Assembly: GCA_021323735.1 (NCBI GenBank)
Contig: JAJPKM010000006.1
Location: 1 to 64,000 of the forward strand
Source: Gammaproteobacteria bacterium
GTDB lineage: Bacteria > Pseudomonadota > Gammaproteobacteria > Steroidobacterales > Steroidobacteraceae
Length of the DNA stretch: 64,000 bases
Direction: 5' to 3'
The translations under genes were made by a program, and so were the position numbers. Below, piece after piece: positions 18,400-28,436 of this stretch; position 1 is the first letter of the stretch, and each line of letters starts with the position of its first letter. The notes under the pieces are model-generated. The model saw only the letters and a program-made list of their open reading frames with translations. It was not told the origin of the DNA and made no database searches.

Positions 18400-18423
18400 A
18401 TTGACGGTATTCCACCCCCATTA
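18395..18423 (+). promoter_or_regulatory. Sigma-32 heat-shock promoter of clpB
   Basis: GTTGAAT (18395-18401), a 14-nt spacer and CCCCATTA (18416-18423) match the RpoH pattern CTTGAAA-N11-16-CCCCATNT. This gives a 5' leader of about 30 nt before clpB. ClpB is a classical RpoH target. Confidence 0.75.
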
Positions 18424-18462
18424 GTCAGCATTCCCAGTGGCAGCGATCTTAAAGAGTACCTC

Positions 18463-21048
18463 ATGCGAATGGACAAGCTGACGACGAAGTTCCAGCAGGC
18501 ACTGGCCGACGCTCAGTCCCTGGCGGTGGGTCGCGACCATCAGTACATCGAGCCGGTGCATCTCATGGCGGCGTTGCTGGACAGCCAAGGCGGCACGGCT
18601 CGGCCTTTATTGGAGAAGGCGAGCGTTCAAGTGTCCAAATTGCGCTCGGATTTGGCCGGTGCCTTGGACCGATTTCCCGAAGTGGAAGGTGCCGGCGGCG
18701 AAGTGCTGCTCAGCAACGATCTTAACAAGCTGCTCAATGTCACCGACAAGCTGGCGCAGCAGCGCGGCGATCAATTCATCTCGAGCGAACTGTTCGTGTT
18801 GGCAGCTTGCGATGATCGCGGTGAGCTCGGCCGTCTTCTGAAGGCCAGCGGCGCGACGCGCGCTGCCTTAGAAAAGGCCATCGAGGAAGTGCGCGGCGGC
18901 GCCAAAGTGGAAAACGTGGGGGCCGAGGAAAATCGCCAGGCGCTGGAAAAGTACAGCATCGATCTGACCGAGCGCGCGACCCAGGGCAAACTCGATCCGG
19001 TCATCGGACGGGACGATGAGATTCGCCGCACCATCCAGGTGCTGCAGCGGCGCACCAAGAACAATCCGGTGTTGATCGGTGAGCCTGGTGTGGGCAAGAC
19101 GGCCATCGTCGAGGGACTGGCTCAGCGCATCGTCAATGAGGAAGTCCCCGAGGGCCTGCGCAACAAGCGCATCCTGAGCCTGGACATGGGAGCGCTCATC
19201 GCGGGTGCGAAATTCCGCGGCGAATTCGAAGAGCGGCTCAAAGCCGTGCTCAACGATCTAGCCAAACAAGAAGGCCAGGTGATTCTGTTCATCGACGAAT
19301 TGCACACCATGGTGGGTGCGGGCAAAGCCGAGGGGTCGATGGACGCGGGCAACATGCTGAAACCCGCGCTGGCGCGCGGCGAGCTGCATTGTGTCGGCGC
19401 CACCACGCTGGATGAATATCGCAAGTACATCGAGAAGGACGCCGCACTCGAGCGGCGCTTCCAAAAGGTCCTGGTGGATGAGCCGTCGGTGGAAGACACC
19501 ATCGCCATCCTGCGCGGCCTGAAAGAGCGCTACGAAGTGCATCACGGGGTGGAGATCACCGATCCTGCCATCGTGGCGGCGGCGACCCTGTCGCATCGCT
19601 ACATCGCTGATCGGCAGCTACCCGACAAGGCGATCGACTTGATCGATGAGGCCGGCGCGTTGATTCGCATGGAAATCGATTCCAAGCCCGAGGCGCTCGA
19701 CAAGTTGGACCGGCGCATCATTCAGCTCAAGATCGAGCGTGAGGCGCTGAAGAAGGAGTCCGACGACGCGTCGCGCAAGCGCCTCGGCCTACTTAACGAG
19801 ACGCTGAGGACCTTGGAGAAGGAATACTCCGACCTGGAGGAGATCTGGAAGGCGGAAAAGGCTTCCGTCCAGGGGGCTGCGCATATCAAAGAAGAACTGG
19901 AGCGCGCCCGGCAGGATCTTGACACCGCGCGGCGCGCGCAGGATCTGGCACGCATGTCGGAACTACAGTACGGACGGATTCCGGCGCTGGAACAGAAATT
20001 GGCGAAGGCGCTGGAAGTCGAGCAGCAGCCCAATCAACTGGTGCGCAACGCAGTGACCGAAGCGGAAATCGCTGAAATCGTCTCGAAGTGGACCGGCATT
20101 CCGGTGTCGCGCATGCTCGAGGGGGAGCGCGAAAAGCTGCTGCGCATGGAAGACGTCTTAAGCAAACGCGTCGTGGGTCAGGCGGAGGCGGTGCAGGCGG
20201 TGGCCGATGCCATTCGGCGTTCGCGCGCGGGACTTGCGGACCCCAACCGGCCGAGCGGTTCGTTCATGTTCTTAGGTCCCACCGGGTTGGGCAAGACCGA
20301 ACTGTGCAAGGCGTTGGCCGAATTCATGTTCGATACGGAAGACGCTTTGATCCGCATCGATATGTCGGAATTCATGGAGAAGCACTCGGTGGCCCGCCTC
20401 ATCGGCGCGCCGCCCGGATATGTGGGATACGAGGAGGGCGGATACCTGACCGAAGCGGTGCGCCGCCGGCCGTACTGCGTCATTCTGCTCGACGAAATCG
20501 AGAAGGCTCATCCCGACGTCTTCAATGTATTGCTGCAAGTCTTGGACGATGGACGGCTCACCGATGGCCAGGGACGCACCGTGGATTTCCGCAACGCCGT
20601 GGTGATCATGACCTCCAATCTGGGGTCGCAGGTGATTCAGGAACTCTCGGGCGAGGCGAACTACTCCAAGATGAAGGATGCCGTGATGCAGGTGGTGACC
20701 CAGCATTTCCGGCCGGAGTTCATCAATCGGGTCGATGACATCGTCGTGTTTCATTCCCTGGGCCGCGAGCAAATACGCGCTATCGTGGACATACAGTTGG
20801 GACGCCTGCGGCAACGACTGGCCGAACGCGATATCAGCCTGCGCTTGGAGGACGGTGCGCGCGACAAGATCGGCGAGGCGGGTTTCGATACCGTGTACGG
20901 TGCCCGGCCGTTGAAGCGCGCCATCCAATCGCAGATCGAAAACCCGTTGGCACAACGGATTTTGAAGGGCGACTTCATCGCCGGAGACCGAGTCATCGCG
21001 ACGCTGAAGCGCGACGCTCTGGTGTTCGAGAAGGAACGCCTGCACTAA
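18463..21048 (+). CDS. clpB: ATP-dependent disaggregase chaperone ClpB
   Basis: 861 aa, standard length. Clp N-terminal repeats (1-145); AAA-1 with Walker [10 protein letters not shown] and Walker [16 protein letters not shown]; coiled-coil middle domain at about 400-520 ([18 protein letters not shown]); AAA-2 with GPTGLGKTE and [16 protein letters not shown]-terminal D2-small domain. It works with DnaK to resolve protein aggregates in the cytoplasm. A heat-shock promoter lies just upstream. Confidence 0.97.
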   Translation: MRMDKLTTKFQQALADAQSLAVGRDHQYIEPVHLMAALLDSQGGTARPLLEKASVQVSKLRSDLAGALDRFPEVEGAGGEVLLSNDLNKLLNVTDKLAQQRGDQFISSELFVLAACDDRGELGRLLKASGATRAALEKAIEEVRGGAKVENVGAEENRQALEKYSIDLTERATQGKLDPVIGRDDEIRRTIQVLQRRTKNNPVLIGEPGVGKTAIVEGLAQRIVNEEVPEGLRNKRILSLDMGALIAGAKFRGEFEERLKAVLNDLAKQEGQVILFIDELHTMVGAGKAEGSMDAGNMLKPALARGELHCVGATTLDEYRKYIEKDAALERRFQKVLVDEPSVEDTIAILRGLKERYEVHHGVEITDPAIVAAATLSHRYIADRQLPDKAIDLIDEAGALIRMEIDSKPEALDKLDRRIIQLKIEREALKKESDDASRKRLGLLNETLRTLEKEYSDLEEIWKAEKASVQGAAHIKEELERARQDLDTARRAQDLARMSELQYGRIPALEQKLAKALEVEQQPNQLVRNAVTEAEIAEIVSKWTGIPVSRMLEGEREKLLRMEDVLSKRVVGQAEAVQAVADAIRRSRAGLADPNRPSGSFMFLGPTGLGKTELCKALAEFMFDTEDALIRIDMSEFMEKHSVARLIGAPPGYVGYEEGGYLTEAVRRRPYCVILLDEIEKAHPDVFNVLLQVLDDGRLTDGQGRTVDFRNAVVIMTSNLGSQVIQELSGEANYSKMKDAVMQVVTQHFRPEFINRVDDIVVFHSLGREQIRAIVDIQLGRLRQRLAERDISLRLEDGARDKIGEAGFDTVYGARPLKRAIQSQIENPLAQRILKGDFIAGDRVIATLKRDALVFEKERLH

Positions 21049-21126
21049 GCCGTGCGACGTGGGCGCTGCGATGTCGGGCGCCGGTTCGCTATACTTCGCA
21101 GCGCCAGTTCGGTTACGGGAAAATAC

Positions 21127-21651
21127 ATGCCTTTCTACGAATATCAGTGCAAGAACTGCGGTCATGAGCTCGAGGCCATGCAAAAGGTCAGCGATGCGCC
21201 GCTCAAGAAATGCCCCCACTGCGGCAAATCGCAGCTGCAGCGGCTGATGTCCGCACCCGTGTTTCGCCTGAAGGGCGCCGGCTGGTACGAAACGGACTTC
21301 AAGGGGGACAAGGAGAACCAGCGCAATCTGGCCGACCGGCCCGAGGCGGAAGCTTCGAAGGACGCCAAGGATGCCGGCACTACCGCCAAGGACGGAAAGG
21401 ATGCCAACGGCAAGGACGCTAAACCGGATGCCAAGGGCGCCGACAAGGGTGCTGATACCGCTGCCGCGAAGGAGTCGACCGCAGCCGGCGACAAACCAGA
21501 CGGCAAAGCGCAAAAATCCCCCGGGTCCGATCACAAGCCCGCGGGCGGCGCCGGCAAGAAGGCGACCGGCAAGGTCACATCGGCCGCGGGCCGCTCGCGC
21601 GCGAAGCGCCCGGCCAGGAAGCCTGCGGCCAAGGCCAGCCCGCGACGCTGA
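21127..21651 (+). CDS. FmdB-family zinc-ribbon regulatory protein with long Lys/Ala/Asp-rich tail
   Basis: 174 aa. Residues 1-45 are the FmdB/putative regulatory zinc ribbon: MPFYEYQCKNCGHELE then CPHCGKSQLQRLMS, giving CxxC-x(n)-CxxC. Beyond residue 60 the protein is low complexity (KDAK/KDGK/AKPDAK repeats, then a basic KKAT/RSRAKRPARKPA end) and probably disordered. The start is chosen at the MPFYEY Met because the family begins exactly there; an upstream extension to 21052 is unsupported. It is a frequent neighbour of aspS. Molecular role unknown. Confidence 0.85.
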   Translation: MPFYEYQCKNCGHELEAMQKVSDAPLKKCPHCGKSQLQRLMSAPVFRLKGAGWYETDFKGDKENQRNLADRPEAEASKDAKDAGTTAKDGKDANGKDAKPDAKGADKGADTAAAKESTAAGDKPDGKAQKSPGSDHKPAGGAGKKATGKVTSAAGRSRAKRPARKPAAKASPRR

Positions 21652-21816
21652 GGCGGCGGAACAGGCGGGCCGGTTCAGGTGGCTGACCGAGGCGGCCAAA
21701 AGCACCCCGGTAATCGCCCCTGGCGGTACCTGCGTCACCGCTGACACAGGATTTGGCTTGCCTTAGGCTCACGCGAAGCCTTAGCATCGCGCGCTTCCCT
21801 TTTTGGTTGATCGAAT

Positions 21817-23592
21817 ATGCGCACTCATTATTGCGGGCGGGTCGATGAGTCACTGATCGGCAAGTCCGTGACGGTGGCCGGCTGGGCTCAACGTCGCCGT
21901 GATCACGGCGGGGTCATTTTCGTCGATTTGCGTGATCGCGAGGGTCTGCTGCAAATCGTGTTCGATCCCGACAAGGCTGACATCTTTGCCTTGGCTGAGC
22001 GCGTGCGCAATGAATTCGTGCTCAAGGTGACGGGGCTGGTGCGGGCCCGGCCGCCGGGAACCGCAAACGCCAATTTGAAATCCGGGCAGGTCGAGGTGCT
22101 GTGCCAGGGTCTCGAGATCTTGAATCGTTCCGAGCCGCTGCCCTTTCAGCTGGACGAGACCGTCAGCGAGGAAGTGCGGCTGCGCTTCCGTTACCTGGAT
22201 CTGCGCCGCGAAGAGATGCGCGAACGGCTGCTGCTGCGCCACCGGATCACGCGCGCCATGCGTCAATACCTGGATGATGCCGGATTCATCGACATCGAGA
22301 CCCCGATGCTGTCGAAGGCCACGCCTGAAGGCGCACGCGATTACCTGGTGCCCAGCCGCACACATGCCGGCAAGTTCTTCGCCCTGCCGCAGTCACCGCA
22401 GATCTACAAGCAATTGCTGATGATTTCCGGATTCGATCGCTACTACCAGATCGTGCGCTGCTTCCGTGACGAGGACTTGCGCGCCGATCGTCAGCCGGAA
22501 TTCACGCAGCTGGATATCGAGACCTCGTTCCTGGATCAAGGGGCGATTCAGGAAATCATGGAGGGCCTGGTACATCAGCTGTTCCGCCAAGTGATGGGCG
22601 TTGAATTGCCCTCACCCATGCCGCGCATGAGCTACGCCGAAGCGATGCGCCGCTTTGGCTCGGACAAGCCGGACTTGCGCGTGCCGCTGGAGCTGGTCGA
22701 TGTGGCCGACTTGGTCAAGGGCTGCGACTTCAAGGTCTTCGCAGGACCCGCCGCCGATCCGCGCGGCCGGGTGACTGCCCTGTGCGTGCCGCAGGGAGGC
22801 AAGCTGACGCGCAAGGAGATCGACGACTACACGGCATACGTTGCGCGCTATGGGGCTAAGGGGCTTGCATACGTCAAGGTCAACGAGCTGGCCAAGGGTC
22901 GAGACGGATTGCAGTCGCCGATCCTGAAGTTTTTGAGCGATGCGGCCATCGCCGCCATCATGCAGCGCGTGAGCGCCAAAGATGGGGACCTGATTTTCTT
23001 CGGCGCCGACAGCGCCAAAGTGGTGAGCGATGCCTTGGGCGCCCTGCGTCTCAAGGTGGGCCAGGATCTGAAGCTGGTGGCGCCCGGCTGGCGCCCGTTG
23101 TGGGTGGTGGATTTCCCGATGTTCGAGTGGGATGCGGACGCGAAGCGCTGGCAGGCCATGCATCATCCCTTCACCAGTCCGGCGAACTTGGACCATGCGG
23201 CACTCGCGGCCAGCCCGGGAGAGGCCACTGCAAAAGCCTACGACATGGTGTTGAACGGCTCGGAGATCGGCGGCGGTTCGGTGCGCATCCACAATCAAGA
23301 GCTGCAGTCAGTGGTGTTCGATCTATTAGGTATCAGCGCCGAGGAGGCTCGCACCAAATTCGGATTCCTGCTCGATGCCCTCAAGTTCGGGGCGCCGCCG
23401 CACGGCGGCATTGCCTTCGGGCTGGATCGGCTGGCCATGCTCATGGCGGGTGCCGACAGCATCCGCGACGTGATCGCATTTCCGAAGACGCAAACGGCGG
23501 CGGATCTCTTGATGGATGCCCCCACGGAAGTCAGCGAGGCGCAGCTCAAGGAGCTGCATATTCGCGTCCGCACGCCGCCGAAGATCGACTGA
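21817..23592 (+). CDS. aspS: Aspartyl-tRNA synthetase, probably non-discriminating type
   Basis: 591 aa, class II bacterial AspRS. OB-fold anticodon-binding domain 1-110, motif 2 [21 protein letters not shown] insertion domain, and motif 3 [13 protein letters not shown]. The anticodon-domain loop reads RRRDHGG (His at residue 30) and RPPGTANAN. The His/Gly pair is that of the non-discriminating Pseudomonas-type enzyme, which also charges tRNA-Asn, whereas discriminating enzymes have Leu/Lys. If so, GatCAB should complete Asn-tRNA synthesis. Confidence 0.96.
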   Translation: MRTHYCGRVDESLIGKSVTVAGWAQRRRDHGGVIFVDLRDREGLLQIVFDPDKADIFALAERVRNEFVLKVTGLVRARPPGTANANLKSGQVEVLCQGLEILNRSEPLPFQLDETVSEEVRLRFRYLDLRREEMRERLLLRHRITRAMRQYLDDAGFIDIETPMLSKATPEGARDYLVPSRTHAGKFFALPQSPQIYKQLLMISGFDRYYQIVRCFRDEDLRADRQPEFTQLDIETSFLDQGAIQEIMEGLVHQLFRQVMGVELPSPMPRMSYAEAMRRFGSDKPDLRVPLELVDVADLVKGCDFKVFAGPAADPRGRVTALCVPQGGKLTRKEIDDYTAYVARYGAKGLAYVKVNELAKGRDGLQSPILKFLSDAAIAAIMQRVSAKDGDLIFFGADSAKVVSDALGALRLKVGQDLKLVAPGWRPLWVVDFPMFEWDADAKRWQAMHHPFTSPANLDHAALAASPGEATAKAYDMVLNGSEIGGGSVRIHNQELQSVVFDLLGISAEEARTKFGFLLDALKFGAPPHGGIAFGLDRLAMLMAGADSIRDVIAFPKTQTAADLLMDAPTEVSEAQLKELHIRVRTPPKID

Positions 23593-23624
23593 GCGCAAAG
23601 ACCCCTCGAGCGGCGCAACCTGAA

Positions 23625-24077
23625 GTGAACGTGCAAAATCCCATCGACGTTCACGCGTATCGGCGTCCGGAATCGGTGTTGGTGGTGATCCACACCGACG
23701 GCGGCGAATTTCTGCTGCTAGAGCGGCGCCGGCCGCCAGGTTTCTGGCAATCGGTGACGGGGAGCATGGAGTGGGGTGAGAGCGCCGATGCGGCCGCACG
23801 GCGCGAAGTAATCGAGGAGACCGGCATCACGCAAGGCGTGCTGGTCAATTTGCAATGGACCCAGGTGTACGAAATTTTGCCGGCCTTCGGCAAGGTGCAC
23901 GCGCCAGGGGTTACCTTGAATCTCGAGCATGCCTTTTCGCTGCGATTGCGCGGCCGCGTGCCGGTGACCTTGAGTGACACGGAACATGTTCAGTTCCGCT
24001 GGGCTACGGATACCGAGGCACTCAAGACCGTGTCCTCCAGCACGAATCGCGCCGTCATCGCCGAGCTGCGTCTTTAA
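23625..24077 (+). CDS. nudB: Dihydroneopterin triphosphate diphosphatase (Nudix)
   Basis: 150 aa from a GTG at 23625, the same length as E. coli NudB. A perfect Nudix box GSMEWGESADAAARREVIEE continues into TGI (G-x5-E-x7-RE-x2-EE-x-G). N-terminal RRPESVLVVIHTD and C-terminal HVQFRWATDTEA also fit NudB. It removes pyrophosphate from dihydroneopterin triphosphate in folate synthesis. Located 32 nt after aspS, a conserved pairing. The frame is open far upstream inside aspS, but that part is a shadow. Confidence 0.88.
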   Translation: MNVQNPIDVHAYRRPESVLVVIHTDGGEFLLLERRRPPGFWQSVTGSMEWGESADAAARREVIEETGITQGVLVNLQWTQVYEILPAFGKVHAPGVTLNLEHAFSLRLRGRVPVTLSDTEHVQFRWATDTEALKTVSSSTNRAVIAELRL

Positions 24078-24086
24078 GGACCGACG

Positions 24087-24722
24087 TTGAGCACCGTGGT
24101 TGTGTACGTGCACGGACTTTGGCTCACCGGCATCGAGGGCGGCATTTTGCGGCGCCGGCTAGCCAGGCAGCTGAACGCCGAAACCCATGCATTCGCCTAC
24201 CCCTCGGTGAGCGCCGGGATGGCCGCCAATGCCCAGGCGCTGAAGAAATTCCTGACCGGGATTCGCGCGGACACGTTGCATTTGGTTGGGCATAGCCTGG
24301 GCGGGATCCTGATTTTGAAACTGTTCGAGGATGCGGCCGCGGCGCAGCTGCCTCTGGGCAGAGTGGTGCTGCTAGGTTCTCCGGTGTGCGGCAGCCGCGT
24401 CGCGCTGAGGCTGGCGAAGTTGCCATTCGGCAGGAAAATCATGGGCTTGTCCGTCGGCGAGGAATTGTTGGTACCGCGTGAGCGGCGCTGGAAGCGGATG
24501 CGGGATCTGGGTGTGATTGCGGGTGATCTAGGGATGGGCCTGGGCCGCCTGGTAGGAACTGGCGGCGCACCGAGCGACGGCACCATCTTGGTCGAGGAAA
24601 CACAAATCAAGGGGGCGGCTGATCGGGTGGTGCTGAGGGTCAGCCATTCAGGAATGCTGTTCTCGGCGCCGGTGGCGCATGCGGCGAGCTGTTTTTTGAG
24701 CACGGGGCGATTCAGCCGGTAA
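24087..24722 (+). CDS. Alpha/beta hydrolase family protein
   Basis: 211 aa. Oxyanion region VVYVHGLWLTG near the N-terminus, nucleophile elbow HLVGHSLGGILIL, and a late HSGMLFS His as candidate catalytic base. It resembles the short PGAP1/lipase-like hydrolases; no signal peptide. TTG start preceded by TAAGGA at 7 nt. Follows nudB by 9 nt and is probably co-transcribed. Substrate unknown. Confidence 0.8.
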   Translation: MSTVVVYVHGLWLTGIEGGILRRRLARQLNAETHAFAYPSVSAGMAANAQALKKFLTGIRADTLHLVGHSLGGILILKLFEDAAAAQLPLGRVVLLGSPVCGSRVALRLAKLPFGRKIMGLSVGEELLVPRERRWKRMRDLGVIAGDLGMGLGRLVGTGGAPSDGTILVEETQIKGAADRVVLRVSHSGMLFSAPVAHAASCFLSTGRFSR

Positions 24723-24860
24723 GTTGGTCCGCTCGGGAAAGGGATCTGTGAGTAGGGAATTGCGGCCCCACAGGCATGCGTTAGCCGGATCCGCGCTTTT
24801 TCTTGGAGGTCGCCCGATGGCGGCTCCGCTTCCAAGATGATTCGCCTTCTACGCGGAGAG

Positions 24861-27485
24861 TTACTGAGAGGCTCCATCGTCGCGATCTAGTTGCTGTAGA
24901 CGGAACAGCAGATCCAGAGCATCGCGCGGGCTCAAGGTGTTGGGGTCGACCGCGCGCAAAGCTTTCAACACGGCCGATTCTTGTGCCGGCGCTGCAGCGG
25001 CGTGCGCCGCGGCAGCGGTGGACGCGAACAGCGGTAACTCGCCTTGGGGCGAGCTACGGCTTCGCAGGGCATCCCGTTCGCGTTCCAGTTCGACCAAGTA
25101 GCGGCGAGCCTGCGCCGTCACGGATTTCGGAATCCCCGCGAGCGCTGCTACCTGCAAGCCATAACTTTGATTGGCCGGTCCTTCCTTCACGCTGTGCAGG
25201 AATACCAATCGGTCGCCATGTTCCACCGCCTCGACGTGGACATTCACGACGCCGGGTGCTTCGCCCGCGAGGCTGGTGAGTTCGAAGTAATGCGTTGCAA
25301 ACAAGGTGAAGGCGCGTATTTTCGTGGCAATGAAGGCCGCGCAGGCCCACGCCAGCGACAGTCCATCGAAGGTGCTGGTGCCCCGGCCAACTTCGTCCAT
25401 GAGCACCAGGCTTTGCTCGGTGGCGTTATTGAGAATGTTCGCGGTTTCGGTCATTTCGAGCATGAACGTCGAACGGCCGCCGGCAAGATCATCGGACGCC
25501 CCGATCCGGGTGAAGATGCGATCGATCGGGCCCAGCACCACACGGCGCGCCGGCACGAAGCAGCCGATGTGCGCCAGGATCACGATGAGCGCGGTCTGGC
25601 GCATGTAGGTGCTCTTACCGCCCATGTTGGGACCGGTGATGATGAGCATGCGGCGCGAATCATCGAAGCGCACATCGTTGGGGATGAAGGGCTCGCGGGC
25701 GGCGCGCTCGACCACCGGATGACGCCCGCCGTCGATCTGAAGCGTGGGCTCATCGACCAGTTCCGGCTGCGCGCATTGCAGCGCCGTGGCGCGTTCGGCG
25801 AAACAGCAGAGAACATCGATTTGCGCTGCCGCGCTGGTGGTGGCCTGCAATGCCGGCAGTGTGGCGCACAGTTGATCGAGTACGCCGTCGTACAGGAATC
25901 GCTCGCGCGCCTGAGCTCGATCGCGCGCTCCCAGCACCTTATCCTCGAAGGACTTCAATTCCGGCGTGATGAAACGCTCCGCCGACTTGACGGTCTGGCG
26001 GCGTAGGTATTCCGCGGGGACCTTGTCGGCTTGGCTGCGGCTCACTTCGATGAAAAAGCCCTGCACCCGATTGAAGCCCAGTTTCAAACTCGACAGGCCG
26101 CTGCGCTCGCGCTCGCGCCGTTCGAGGTCCACCAGAAACTGCTCCGTATTGCCCCCGAGGGCGCGCAACTCGTCGAGTTCCGCGTCATAGCCCTCTGCGA
26201 TCACTCCACCATCCCGCAAATAGTGCGGAGGCGCATCGACGATGGCACGCTTCAACAACCCGCACTCATCGTGGTGCTCGCTCAAGTCCGATGTGAGCCA
26301 CTCCAGCAGCGGTGACGGCAGGACGGCAAGCTGCCGCCGCAACGCGGGCAGGGCGGAGAGTGCCGTGCGCAGTTGCGCAAGATCGCGCGGCCGCGCCGAG
26401 CGCAGGGCGACTCTCGCCAGAATTCGTTCCAGATCGCCGACGGCACGCAGGCTCTGCGCCATCTGAGGCGACTCTGCGTGCGCCATCAGCGTGGCCACGG
26501 CATGATAACGGGCGCGCAAGGCGCTCTTGTCCCGAAGCGGGCGATGCAGCCAGCGGCGCAGTAACCGGCCACCCATCGCGGTCGCGGTGCGGTCGAAGAC
26601 ACCGGCCAGGGTCAGATCGGCCGAGCCGGAGATACTCTCGTCCAGCTCCAGATTGCGGCGAGTCGCCGGATCCATGATCAGCGCTGCGTCGCGTTCTTCC
26701 GTGGTGATGGATAGCAGATGCGGCAGCGCCGATTTTTGGGTCTCGCGCACGTAGGCCAGCAGCGCCCCTGCCGCCGCAATCGCCAACGGTTTGTCCGCGC
26801 AGCCAAACCCGGCAAGATCGCGGGTGCGAAATTGCTCGGTGAGGGCGCGCGTTGCAGAGTCGAGCTCGAAGTGCCAGGGTGCCCGAGACCGCCAGGGGCG
26901 ATTCTCACCGGCCGCGGTGCGAGGGAGCGCAGGTTGTGCTCCGTCGGGAGCTAGAATTTCGGCGGGCTTAAGCCTTTCGACCTCCGCCTCCAGAGATTCC
27001 AGGCTGGCGAGTTCCATGACGCTGAAGCGCCCGGCCGACAGATCGAGCCAGGCCAGCCCGTAGCGCTCCCCCTGCCCGCAGACGCTCGCCAGAACGTTGT
27101 CCCGTCGCTCCTCCAATAAGGCCTCATCGGTCACCGTCCCCGGTGTGACGATGCGCACCACCTCCCGTTCCATGGGGCCTTTGATCTTTCCCGGCTCGCC
27201 GCGCTGCTCGCAGATGGCGACCGATTGGCCTTTGCGCACCAATTTCGCCAGATAGCCGTCGAGGGTGACGGCAGGAACACCGGCCATGGGGATCGGTGCA
27301 CCGGCGGACGCGCCGCGCTGGGTCAGGGCAATGTCCAGGAGCTCGGCCGCGCGACGCGCGTCGTCGTAGAACATTTCGTAGAAATCGCCCATGCGGTAGA
27401 ACAGCAGCACGTCGGGATGCTGCGCCTTGATGCGCAGGTACTGCTGCATCATGGGGGTGTGAGTAGGGGTAGCTATATCTTCCAT
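24861..27485 (-). CDS. mutS: DNA mismatch repair ATPase MutS
   Basis: 874 aa. The mismatch-recognition domain contains the Phe-x-Glu motif (MGDFYEMFY); connector, lever and clamp domains follow. The ATPase has Walker [28 protein letters not shown] and the FATHYFELT signature, then the C-terminal dimerisation region. It detects mispairs and recruits MutL. Start is the ATG at 27485, with AGGA 7 nt upstream; the in-frame TTG at 27509 has no such support. Convergent with the hydrolase gene; the 138-bp gap holds a GC-rich hairpin (24802-24836). Confidence 0.96.
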   Translation of the reverse strand: MEDIATPTHTPMMQQYLRIKAQHPDVLLFYRMGDFYEMFYDDARRAAELLDIALTQRGASAGAPIPMAGVPAVTLDGYLAKLVRKGQSVAICEQRGEPGKIKGPMEREVVRIVTPGTVTDEALLEERRDNVLASVCGQGERYGLAWLDLSAGRFSVMELASLESLEAEVERLKPAEILAPDGAQPALPRTAAGENRPWRSRAPWHFELDSATRALTEQFRTRDLAGFGCADKPLAIAAAGALLAYVRETQKSALPHLLSITTEERDAALIMDPATRRNLELDESISGSADLTLAGVFDRTATAMGGRLLRRWLHRPLRDKSALRARYHAVATLMAHAESPQMAQSLRAVGDLERILARVALRSARPRDLAQLRTALSALPALRRQLAVLPSPLLEWLTSDLSEHHDECGLLKRAIVDAPPHYLRDGGVIAEGYDAELDELRALGGNTEQFLVDLERRERERSGLSSLKLGFNRVQGFFIEVSRSQADKVPAEYLRRQTVKSAERFITPELKSFEDKVLGARDRAQARERFLYDGVLDQLCATLPALQATTSAAAQIDVLCCFAERATALQCAQPELVDEPTLQIDGGRHPVVERAAREPFIPNDVRFDDSRRMLIITGPNMGGKSTYMRQTALIVILAHIGCFVPARRVVLGPIDRIFTRIGASDDLAGGRSTFMLEMTETANILNNATEQSLVLMDEVGRGTSTFDGLSLAWACAAFIATKIRAFTLFATHYFELTSLAGEAPGVVNVHVEAVEHGDRLVFLHSVKEGPANQSYGLQVAALAGIPKSVTAQARRYLVELERERDALRSRSSPQGELPLFASTAAAAHAAAAPAQESAVLKALRAVDPNTLSPRDALDLLFRLQQLDRDDGASQ

Positions 27486-27561
27486 CAACGCGTCCTGAGG
27501 GCGATGCAAGCGGCGATGTTGGCCACGATATCAATTCTGTAAATTTGCAACTCAGTGTCCT

Positions 27562-27783
27562 TCAGGTCTGCTTCTCATCGCCGAGTTCGAAGCGCAGGAT
27601 GTCCCCCGGTTGGCACTCCAGAAATTCGCAGATGCGCGACAGTGTCGCGAACCGCACGCCGCGCACCTTGCCTGATTTCAGCAGCGAGAGATTCTGCTCG
27701 GTGATGCCGACGAAATGCGCCAGCTCCCTGGATGTTTTCTTGCGCAGTACGAGCATCAGGTCCAGATGAATGGTAATTGCCAC
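27562..27783 (-). CDS. XRE-family (YozG-type) transcriptional regulator
   Basis: 73 aa, GTG start. A compact Cro/C1 helix-turn-helix: HLDLMLVLRKKTSRELAHFV followed by GITEQNLSLLKSGKVRGVRF and CEFLECQPGDIL. Small regulators of this type are typically paired with a DUF2975 membrane protein, as here (10 nt downstream of it). Probably an autoregulated pair; target genes unknown. Confidence 0.88.
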   Translation of the reverse strand: MAITIHLDLMLVLRKKTSRELAHFVGITEQNLSLLKSGKVRGVRFATLSRICEFLECQPGDILRFELGDEKQT

Positions 27784-27793
27784 AAACAACCCT

Positions 27794-28354
27794 TTATATG
27801 ATGCTCGCGTTGTCTTCAGCCAAGCGCGCCGATTCCTTGAGGATCTGCGCCAGAACCAGGAAAAGCGCTGCCAGCAACAGTGACCAGAGTTGTTCGCCGG
27901 TTGCGGTAAGCGCAAAAGGCGAATTGGTACGGCCGACCAAAGCGCGAAGCGCCGCAATCTGCAACGGCTGTGTGATGCTGAGCAATTCGACCACGATGAT
28001 GGTCAGGGAAAAGACCTGTAAGTGCGTCGACACGCGGGAAGAGAAAATCTCGCCGCGTTCGCAAGCTCGCATCATCTGTACCAGCCGGATGAGACCGTAG
28101 AATAACGCCGCTTCCGGGAGCAGTTCCAGCCAAAGCGCAAGCTGCGGATCAACGGTCGCAGCCGGCGACGCAGAAGAATGCGCCGTGACGGTGGGCGTCA
28201 ATGTCGTCGTCCACGTGTCGCTTTGATGCGTGAGGGAATAGGCGGCGACCGCGACGATGCCGGCCATCACAGCAATCGCCGCCCACCTTACCGCCATCGC
28301 AATTCGACGGATCCGGTCCTGTAAGACCGCGCGATTCATCATTTTATTTGACAT
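27794..28354 (-). CDS. DUF2975 domain membrane protein
   Basis: 186 aa with four predicted membrane helices (about 20-40, 75-95, 110-130, 155-175) and the family segment GLIRLVQMMRACERGEIFSS. It forms an operon with the XRE regulator downstream. DUF2975 proteins are presumed membrane partners that influence the paired regulator, but the mechanism is not established. Divergent from the retropepsin-PDZ gene, sharing an 82-bp intergenic region. Confidence 0.82.
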   Translation of the reverse strand: MSNKMMNRAVLQDRIRRIAMAVRWAAIAVMAGIVAVAAYSLTHQSDTWTTTLTPTVTAHSSASPAATVDPQLALWLELLPEAALFYGLIRLVQMMRACERGEIFSSRVSTHLQVFSLTIIVVELLSITQPLQIAALRALVGRTNSPFALTATGEQLWSLLLAALFLVLAQILKESARLAEDNASII

Positions 28355-28436
28355 GTTTATCGTATAACAGTAAAATTTGGCTGAACAGTAATCATGGTCT
28401 TTCTAAAGTCATTTGTCCACATGATGGAGCGTTCGC

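Noticed and set aside
24802-24836. Hairpin CTTGGA...TCCAAG between the hydrolase and mutS genes as a bidirectional terminator
   Set aside because: There is no T-tract after the hairpin in either reading direction.
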